The position numbers and the translations under genes are program-made. The notes under the pieces are model-generated. The model worked only from the letters and a program-made list of their open reading frames with translations. It ran no database searches and was not told the DNA's origin. From Megachile rotundata (Eukaryota; Arthropoda; Insecta; Hymenoptera; Megachilidae): 64,000 bases of DNA. Positions 57,476 through 64,000 of the stretch are shown here, one piece after another; positions within the stretch are counted from its first letter, which is position 1; every line of letters begins with the position of its first letter. The DNA lies in assembly GCF_050947335.1 (NCBI RefSeq), contig NC_134989.1:7123501-7187500 (forward strand), given 5' to 3'.

Positions 57476-58520
57476 ATAACAACTTGTGTCTAGAAATGTC
57501 TTACAATTAGTTTAAAAAACAATTCTTACTTTATAATTTTCTTTTATTTCTCTCTAAATGAAATTGTAGTACTAAAGTGATTTATGCTACTGTTTCGTTG
57601 AAGTGGATTCCTAATCAATTTATTTTCATTTTTTATTTTTCTTAATAGATGAATTTATATATTTTAATATATTCTTATTCCATAATTTACTTCCAACTTC
57701 TTTTCTTCCATAATTTCTCTCTTCACCATTTTATCAAATTAACTGTAATTGTGTAATATTGGTAGCTGTCTGCAGCAGTCTTTAAGGACGTGATTAAATA
57801 TTCTTTGTACCTAATTAGATATTATCTATATTAGTTTTTTAATATTAATCCATGTTTCTCAGGTAATTTGAAAAGAAATGTTTTTGTAATACATCGGTTA
57901 TTATTAGATATTTTGTCGAAAATGTATTCTTTGTGTTTCTACGATGTATACACTGTACTTCATAAATTATATAATACTATTAAATTAATACAAAATAAAT
58001 AACACAAAAAAAACAAGGAAAAATTCGTCAAAAAATAAAACATTAAAAAATATATAGAAAAAGGAAAATATTCTATTTTTCACATGAGTAGATTTGAATT
58101 CACGGCAGAAATAATTTAAGAATCTATCTCCGTTACCTACTAAAATTATCACGCTATAAATAAAATTGCCTATTTCGGTAAATGAAAGAATTAAATATTA
58201 ACCACATTCCCAAATAATGAGTACATATTGAGAAGAGCCAAACACCGCTCAGTATAATCAGAACAAATTTGATGAAAATCGATAACCCAATTACTATGAA
58301 CAAATTAAAACACTGCTGTGGTAAAATTATTCTGCTACTGTTATAGCAGAATAATCTTGCAAATTATAAACGTGGTTTTCGTTCAAATTAGAACGTCGCT
58401 TTTACCAGTTGCAATGAGTGTTCACCAATAAAACATTGGATTTCCAAAATTCATTTCTACTGCTTACTATTCCGCACATCGCGTACCATCACTCGCAAGA
58501 TCGGGAAATCATGCATGATT
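57476..58520. other. A+T-rich unique sequence, no gene recognised
   Basis: No long frame or mobile-element end was seen. It contains the perfect hairpin at 58326-58355. The last 100 bp are less A+T-rich and abut R1 copy 3. Confidence 0.5.
58326..58355. other. Perfect 12-bp-stem hairpin
   Basis: ATTATTCTGCTA and TAGCAGAATAAT enclose a 6-base loop (CTGTTA). The flanks do not extend the stem, so it is too small for a microRNA precursor. Function unknown. Confidence 0.8.
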
Positions 58521-59099
58521 CAACTTTCCTACAAATTCTGCAACTACATATTTGTATTTTTGGCATACACACTTAAAATGGAGAGATTCATTAATATTTG
58601 CAAATTTATGTCTGTGTGCAGCGTCAGTAAGTGAGGATTAAAGGATGGGATCATTAGGATTCCATTAAGTGAATATAAGTACCTAATGAATTTGACTTGA
58701 GACTAGAGTTTATTTTGCTGTGTACTTGATGGCTCGAGAGTGTCTTCGAAGAATTTTCACAAAAGTTCGTGGGTACAGTTTTTGTGACATTGGTGAGGGA
58801 AAACGGTTTCTGATTTTCTGTTGATTTAGCTAAAATTCGGGTGGAGATGGAAATGTGACGTATGAAGGCCTGGGTTTTCAGTGACAGCAAGTAGTAAAAC
58901 CAAGCAATACCTTGACATGAATACGAAGCTGCGAGCAAAGACTTTACTGCTAAGGTTAAGGATTCAGATGTGACTATCAATAAAGTAATACTCGTTAAGA
59001 TGTAATGTCTCCTTGTGTATTGCTGCTACGGTTGACGTCTAATCTTACTAGTCCTATATGCATTCTAAGACCTAACACTCTTTGAAACCCTTGACATCT
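58521..59099 (+). mobile_element. Dispersed repeat R1, copy 3 (lacks the left part)
   Basis: Begins at ATTCAACTTTCC, equivalent to position 44648 of copy 2, and follows it to CATCTAGC. It shares with copy 1 the phrase GACATGAATACGAAGCTGCG better than with copy 2. A 108-codon frame on minus (58654-58980) overlaps the equivalent antisense frame of copy 1 (7517-7702), but no domain is recognised. Confidence 0.88.
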
Positions 59100-59235
59100 A
59101 GCAAGTAGTGAAACCAAACAATCTCAACATGAATAGAAAATTGCAAACAAAAGACTCTACTGCTTATGGGTTCAGATGTGACTAACAATAAAAAAATACT
59201 AGCTAGAATGTAATGACTCCTTAGGTATTTGCTGC
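59100..59235 (+). mobile_element. R1 terminal fragment in tandem, copy 4
   Basis: AGCAAGTAGT(A/G)AAACC occurs at 58886 within copy 3 and again at 59100, 214 bp on. The following roughly 135 bp (CTCAACATGAATAG, GGTTCAGATGTGACTAACAA, TAGAATGTAATG) repeat the end of R1, after which similarity fades into unique sequence. Confidence 0.82.
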
Positions 59236-60159
59236 TATGGATGAATTAATTTGAAACTACAAATAGAACGAAAAACCATTAAACCATTGTGTGAGATGTT
59301 AGCTGCAATGTATTTGTCATTTTTGCTGAAGTATTCTTTCAGTCTCTTTATACGGTAGCGAAAACGAACGATCTTCTAAAACACGACGGGGGCGTTGGAA
59401 AAATGATTTTTGTTCTCTTTTCAAATTTTATTTGATAGAAAACGCAATCCACTCTTCCCTTTGATCTCACACAACCTTTCCTTTTTGAAAGAGCGTGTTT
59501 CATAATTCCTGCATACAGAGTGCTGAAATTTCATGTTTGCGAGCCGGTGAAAACGAACGTCGTATTTTGAATTAAATAGCGAATTCATGTATCATCCGTA
59601 TGTCTTGAGAGAATTTGTATTGAAACTGCTGAACGACATAATTTTGGACGGCGGAGGAAATGAACGTCTCGGCTAATGATACTCCAGTATTATTTCAAGT
59701 TTCAACTAGGTCACTTAGCTACATTAAAACGTACTTAATTAGTTATAAATCCATTCGAGATATATCTTTTATAATTGTTGGAATATTGACGTAATAGGAC
59801 CGCAGAAAATTTGGTGAGTGTCCACGATGGAAGAAACTTCTCCAAACGAAAATTTCATCGGAGATATTGAAGTTAGAAAAGCTGCGAAAATTGAATTATC
59901 CACGTCGTAATAGTAAAAACCTTCTGATGTAATATTACCTTCTCTCAACTAAACCATATAAAACAAACAGGAAATATATGAAAGTATGTTAAATTTTAAA
60001 TTGCGAAATGTTAGTTTGCAATTGTGAAAGCTTTGATTATTCTATAATTCAACATGTAGAAATATGTTTTAAGTCTTCGAAAATTAAAGAACATAGAAAT
60101 TAAGAAACTTGCAAACTCATCGATATTGAAATTACAAAACCATCAAATGAGCAGTAAAG
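59236..60159. other. Unique sequence with moderate GC (59330-59700), no gene recognised
   Basis: No frame of note. CpG words occur (GACGGGGGCG near 59383). The last 250 bp are A+T-rich. Confidence 0.45.
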
Positions 60160-60900
60160 CTTGAAATCGTGAAATCTACGCATCAGTGGCCACTAATGTA
60201 CGCCACTTGCACGTCGGCGCGCTCTGGCGGACATAATTGTCCAGCAGTGTGAACATCGCGCTGACACATAACCGCGTGACAAGAAAAAGAACAGATCCGC
60301 GTGAAGGAAATCGTGTCCTATTTAGGACGTAACCGCAGACACGCGATTTCTGGCAGTAAGAGTACGCCATAATGAAATTCCTGGCCCGTTAATTAAAGCG
60401 GACCGCAAATCAGTAACGCGATACACCGGAAGTGCGCTTAGCGAAACGCGGAACATCGACCATTTGTCAGGCGGATTTAATTGTAACACCGTAGGCTCAG
60501 TTTTCGCATGCGGATCAAATCGATCGATGCGACAGACCGCGAACAGAGGCAGGGTCAAAACAGACATATGCCCTGTCTGCGGTCTCCCAAGAATGCATCC
60601 GGCAAGTCTGTTTGCTTCTTCCGCATTCCTTGAACGACTTCGCTGCGCAAACTGCGAGCGACTCGAACGGATGTCCTCGGAATGAAAGATCGAAATTCGT
60701 CAGACTCGTACGTGGCTTACATCTGTACGCCGGAGGAACGTAATTTCATCGGGCTGGTATGCGAAGGGAGGTGAACCCGGAGTTTGCTCTGGGTTCTTGC
60801 TGCGAAACAGTACGGGTATCTGCTGACGCTCACGCGAAAGTAATGAAGCTGCTGTTCAAACAGTTCAGAAAAATACTAGGGTAAATGATCCTGCAACGCG
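60160..60900. other. GC-rich unique island with a Cys-rich anonymous frame
   Basis: CpG-rich unique sequence. A 73-codon plus frame (60464-60685, TTG start) ends with CPVC, 20 residues, then CANC, spaced like a zinc ribbon or treble clef. No family was recognised, and minus frames (60176-60567) overlap it. The island may be a CpG-rich regulatory element. The zinc-binding reading is speculative. Confidence 0.4.
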
Positions 60901-61724
60901 GTGCATAAATATACCAACCGTCTGTTTTTAGTAGTCCGTGTTTTGGGATGAATATACCGATACTGTTTAACCCCTTCATTTATCATATTTTTGACAAGAC
61001 GGAGTGATTTGATTAATTGATTATTTGATTATATTAACACAGACAGAAAACATTCAAATGTTAGGAATATTTTGCATATGACGATCATTGATGGATAATT
61101 AAAATTAAACTTGAAATTCTATAAAAATATTTGTTGTATTTCAAGAGTTACGTGTGTCACGTGTAAAAGATGATATTACAAAGTCAGGGTTGAAATACCA
61201 ATTCATAGTGCAGATAGTAAAAATGCTGAATAGAAGACTGCACCTCATTGGACTTTGACATATGTGAATTGTGTATTGTAAGGATATGTCTCTGAGTAAC
61301 ATACAAAAAGTTTTAAACGTTGCTAGTTTATTAAAAAAGATGTAAACAGAAAGTTATAGTATAGGTTTTGTTTAAACCTCAACAGGAGCAAATAGCGTTC
61401 CGCCATTTTGTACTTCCCTGTATCTCTAACTAACCTCAACTAGTGCCCTCTTCAGTCTTTTTCTAAATTTTCTTCATATTTTACTTACACGTTTATTGTT
61501 AATAACTCTGTAATAAGCAATGAATGACAATTAAGTTATTAGGAAAAATTACTCGTTAAATTGAAGCAGGATCCCTTATTCGACATAGTTACCAGAAAAA
61601 TTTAGTACATTAAATATTCAGTTGATTTGCATAGAAATTCTAGACGGTTCATAAATGTACCAACCTTAAGGAAAACTATTTCAATATTATTTTAGTATTA
61701 CAATTTAGTTTTATCTACAGAAGT
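60901..61724. other. Unique A+T-rich sequence, no gene recognised
   Basis: GCATAAATATACCAACC (60902) and TTCATAAATGTACCAACC (about 61650) are similar direct words that might be parts of one transposon family. No intact element was seen. Confidence 0.45.
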
Positions 61725-62112
61725 AATAATCTATGGTGTTCTCTTTGCCATTGTATTGAAAATTTGATATGCCATCAATAACATTTTTTATTGTACTTTC
61801 TCGGCATTGTACCATGTGTCAAGTTTTCATTCACCTACATTTGATCATGTATGATTATTTGAAAAAATCGTTCGGACTGATATTGTCCATAAATTTTCCA
61901 TAGAATTAGCGTCAGGGAAACGTGCAGGCCAGTCTAACCAAATGTTATTTTCGGCTGACCATCCCAATGTATGTGCATATTTATGAAATGATGCACTATG
62001 CTGCATGAAAATGAAATTTGTGCTGTTCTCTCCAACAAGGCTTTAAATAATTTTCTAATCTATTGGCAAAATTACTGTTCATTTCATGGGAAATAAATAC
62101 TATGGAACTTGT
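61725..62112 (-). pseudogene. Tc1-like transposase fossil, copy B (C-terminal half)
   Basis: The reverse complement aligns with copy A (28125-28560) along its length. It reads VFISHEMNSNFANRLENYL and LKPCWREQHKF, then stops. After a frame change it reads WPARFPDANSMENLW, the conserved region with the third catalytic acidic residue of Tc1 transposases, and near its end NGKENTIDYY, like the usual C-terminus. The second catalytic Asp codon GAT of copy A is CAT here (Asp to His), so this copy has lost a different residue from copy A. Both are old, inactive copies of one family. Confidence 0.85.
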
Positions 62113-62809
62113 TAAACCATGAAAGACGTCTAACGATTATTATAGTTTTCTCTCTGAAAATTCTTTTCTGCTAGATATTTCACTTTCTAACCTTCGTAAA
62201 GGAATTTTAGAAATAAAACAAACATAGTGAATTTATTTAGTTATGAAGCTCGATTGATAACAAAATAAAATTTCGTGGAAGTAATATTCCTCCACAAAAT
62301 TAGTTTTTAATTGTAATTAAAGGAAAACTATAATATTTTAGTCTTAGGGAAGTTATAAAATATTTCCCTAGATATAACACCTTCTAGAAATAGTTTAATA
62401 TAAGCTGGAATTGGATACTGTTTTCAATTGTAATTATATGGAAATTTGACCTGTTCAACCTGACGCTTTTCATGGCAACAGAAATTTCGTTACGTATAAA
62501 TTATCATAACTTTCAGAATACTTATCATTTTAAACACACTTTTAAATTTAGTAATAATAACGTAACAAGAATTATAGTTTATGTCAGAAAATTTGTGACA
62601 GTGCTACATACTGATTATTGCTAATCAATATGATCTTTATATCGATCTGTAAAATTGATGTTCTGATATTTTGAAGTGATATTTTTCAGGTACATGTAAT
62701 TTGGTCAATTTGTAAAATTAGGAAAAGTAGAAACCGGAATTTTTGAATGTGAAACTTTTCATGGGAAGAATTTAGGTCATTGAGGTAATTCCTAAAATTT
62801 TCAAACTTT
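62113..62809. other. A+T-rich unique sequence, no feature seen
   Basis: No frame, RNA gene or mobile-element end was recognised. It would hold the N-terminal half of the Tc1 copy if that were intact, but no similarity is visible. Confidence 0.5.
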
Positions 62810-63160
62810 GCAATTTTTTATTTTCTAAATTATCAAAGTCCTACATTCACAAATTTTCAAACTTCAAAATTTCTAAATTCGAAATCATTAAATTTGTAAA
62901 TCTTGCAATGACCAAATTAACACTTCGCAAATCACAAATTAAATCTTCAAACTTCAAAATTTCTAAATTCGAAATCTTTAAATTTGTAAATTTTGCAATG
63001 ACCAAATTAACATTTCATAAATCACAAATTAAATCTTCAAACTTCAGAGTTTCTAAATTTGAAATCTACAAATTTGCAAATCTCGTAATAACCAAATTAT
63101 CAGATCACAAATCACAAATTAAATCTTTAAATCTTCAGACACCAAAATTCTAAAATTTCC
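62810..63160 (+). repeat. 90-bp tandem repeat, about 3.5 copies
   Basis: AT(G/A)ACCAAATTA is at 62908, 62998 and 63088, exactly 90 bp apart, with AAATCACAAATTAAATCTTC in each unit. As 90 is a multiple of 3, an 81-codon frame (62908-63153) reads as a 30-residue repeat (KSQIKSSNFKISKF type), an artefact of the array. Confidence 0.95.
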
Positions 63161-63340
63161 AGGTGTTTAATTATCCAAATCTCCAAACCACCAAATCCCA
63201 ACACTGATTATTCCACTTCCTAAATTCTAAGCATTCGAATTCTCAAAAAATTCCCACTTCAAACCCCGCCACTTCTCATTCTAAAAGATATTTAAACTCT
63301 GCATTCCAAAAAAATTAACCCCATCGAATAGTCCCCGTCC
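63161..63340. repeat. Degenerate CCAAATCTCCAAACC tract
   Basis: Short CCAAATC and CTAAATTCTAAG words form a decayed CCCAAATT-type minisatellite between the 90-bp array and the island. Confidence 0.6.
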
Positions 63341-64000
63341 AGAAAGGATCTCAATATCAACGAACCGAGTAACAAACAAATTACACATGGATCAGGACGT
63401 TCGCAGATGCCGTATCGAGAGGGTTAACATTTTTCCGCGTCGTATTATCGTCGTCGATGTTATCGGAATAACCCGCAGCAAGCGTCAGAGATTAAACGCG
63501 AGCCACCCTCAGCGATATATTTTCATAATCCAGCGACGTCGCGGTGTACGCTGGAATGCCATCTAGGCAAATAGAAAATGGAGACGGCTGGTTCTCGGTG
63601 TGTATGCAGTTTCCGCTTTCCAGTTAGGGCCTTTGTCCTGACATCAGATGCGTAATAGGATGAGCTCGGAGCCAGGAGCAGCCAGACAATGCGTGTGCCA
63701 TGCCCGATATCGGCAATACCTACCGATTCGTTTCTCTTCTCTCTTTCGACCTCGGGGCGACGGAACTCCAATCCCTGACTATCGGCTGCACCCATCGCTT
63801 TATCCCTCCACCTACACCTCCAATACATCCACGTTTTTGTCCCTCCGTCTACGCAGACTCCCTCGCTTTTTTTTTGCCTTTATGACGAACCGTGAGGCCT
63901 CTAATGAACTCACGCCGAGATTACTTCGGTACTCGTTGTGTAGATCCTATTTACCTGTCCTTTTCTACTATTTTTGTTTCATATTTTTTTGTTTCCTAGC
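63341..64000. other. GC-rich unique island at the right edge
   Basis: Unique and CpG-rich (for example TTTTTCCGCGTCGTATTA near 63430 and CAGCGACGTCGCGGTG near 63531). A 101-codon minus frame (63523-63828) and a plus frame overlap. Neither was recognised. The pyrimidine-rich stretch 63800-64000 continues past the window. Confidence 0.42.

Noticed and set aside
1..64000. tRNA, rRNA or snRNA genes
   Set aside because: I looked for GGTTCRANNCC-type tRNA B boxes with matching A boxes and for familiar rRNA/snRNA cores and saw none. A covariance-model scan would be needed to exclude diverged ones.

Overview
This 64 kb window looks like A+T-rich, gene-poor DNA from an insect nuclear genome, most likely hymenopteran (bee or ant type). 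That assignment is an inference. It rests on the base composition, the many AAATTTGG-type minisatellites, the frequent CpG in the GC-richer islands, and fossils of Tc1/mariner-like and piggyBac-like elements. I found no convincing protein-coding gene, exon series, tRNA, rRNA or CRISPR. Long open frames are either created by stop-free tandem repeats or sit in short GC-richer islands and resemble nothing I recognise. The window is best read as intergenic sequence or the inside of a very large intron.

Layout. Three sequence classes alternate along the whole window. (1) Tandem arrays: more than twenty, with unit lengths I could measure by spacing identical landmarks: 88 bp (1-605), 205 bp (3.3-3.9 kb), 96 bp (4.6-5.2 kb), about 200 bp (5.2-5.9 kb), 33 bp (8.7 kb), about 140 bp (10.3-11.1 kb), 127 bp x2 (11.8 kb), 39 bp (12.9 kb), 47 bp (19 kb), 27 bp (20.1-20.7 kb), 120 bp (23.5-24.2 kb), 29 bp (26.6-27 kb), 22 bp (28.9-29.3 kb), 8 bp (32.4-32.9 kb), 47/94 bp (34.6-35.2 kb), 16 bp with a 96-bp higher-order unit (35.9-37.2 kb), 15 bp (38.9-39.2 kb), 16 bp (42.9-43.5 kb), 226 bp (46.5-47.1 kb), 32 bp (55 kb), 30 bp (57.2-57.5 kb) and 90 bp (62.8-63.1 kb). 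Many share an AATTTGGG/CCCAAATT core and occur on both strands. (2) GC-richer unique islands of 250-1000 bp, which are candidates for conserved non-coding or regulatory DNA. (3) A+T-rich unique sequence in which I see nothing.

Mobile elements. A 949-bp Tc1/mariner-type non-autonomous element with long inverted repeats (15418-16366) still carries a 33-codon N-terminal transposase remnant. Two decayed copies of one Tc1-like transposase lie at 28125-28560 and 61725-62112, and each has lost a different catalytic residue. Two TTAA-flanked piggyBac-like MITEs are at 20811-21263 and 40513-40763, and the second has a truncated relative at 29466-29637. A short CCGACTTCGAAA-ended MITE is at 42039-42277. 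An unclassified dispersed repeat, here called R1, has four copies (7432-8150 inverted, 44405-45250, 58521-59099, 59100-59235).

The most suggestive regulatory-looking signal is a block at 51921-51990, where four GCGCAG motifs, two of them within CATGCGCA, are spaced exactly 20 bp apart, resembling NRF-1/Erect-wing sites. I did not find evidence of a previously undescribed gene system. The novelty here is in the repeat architecture.
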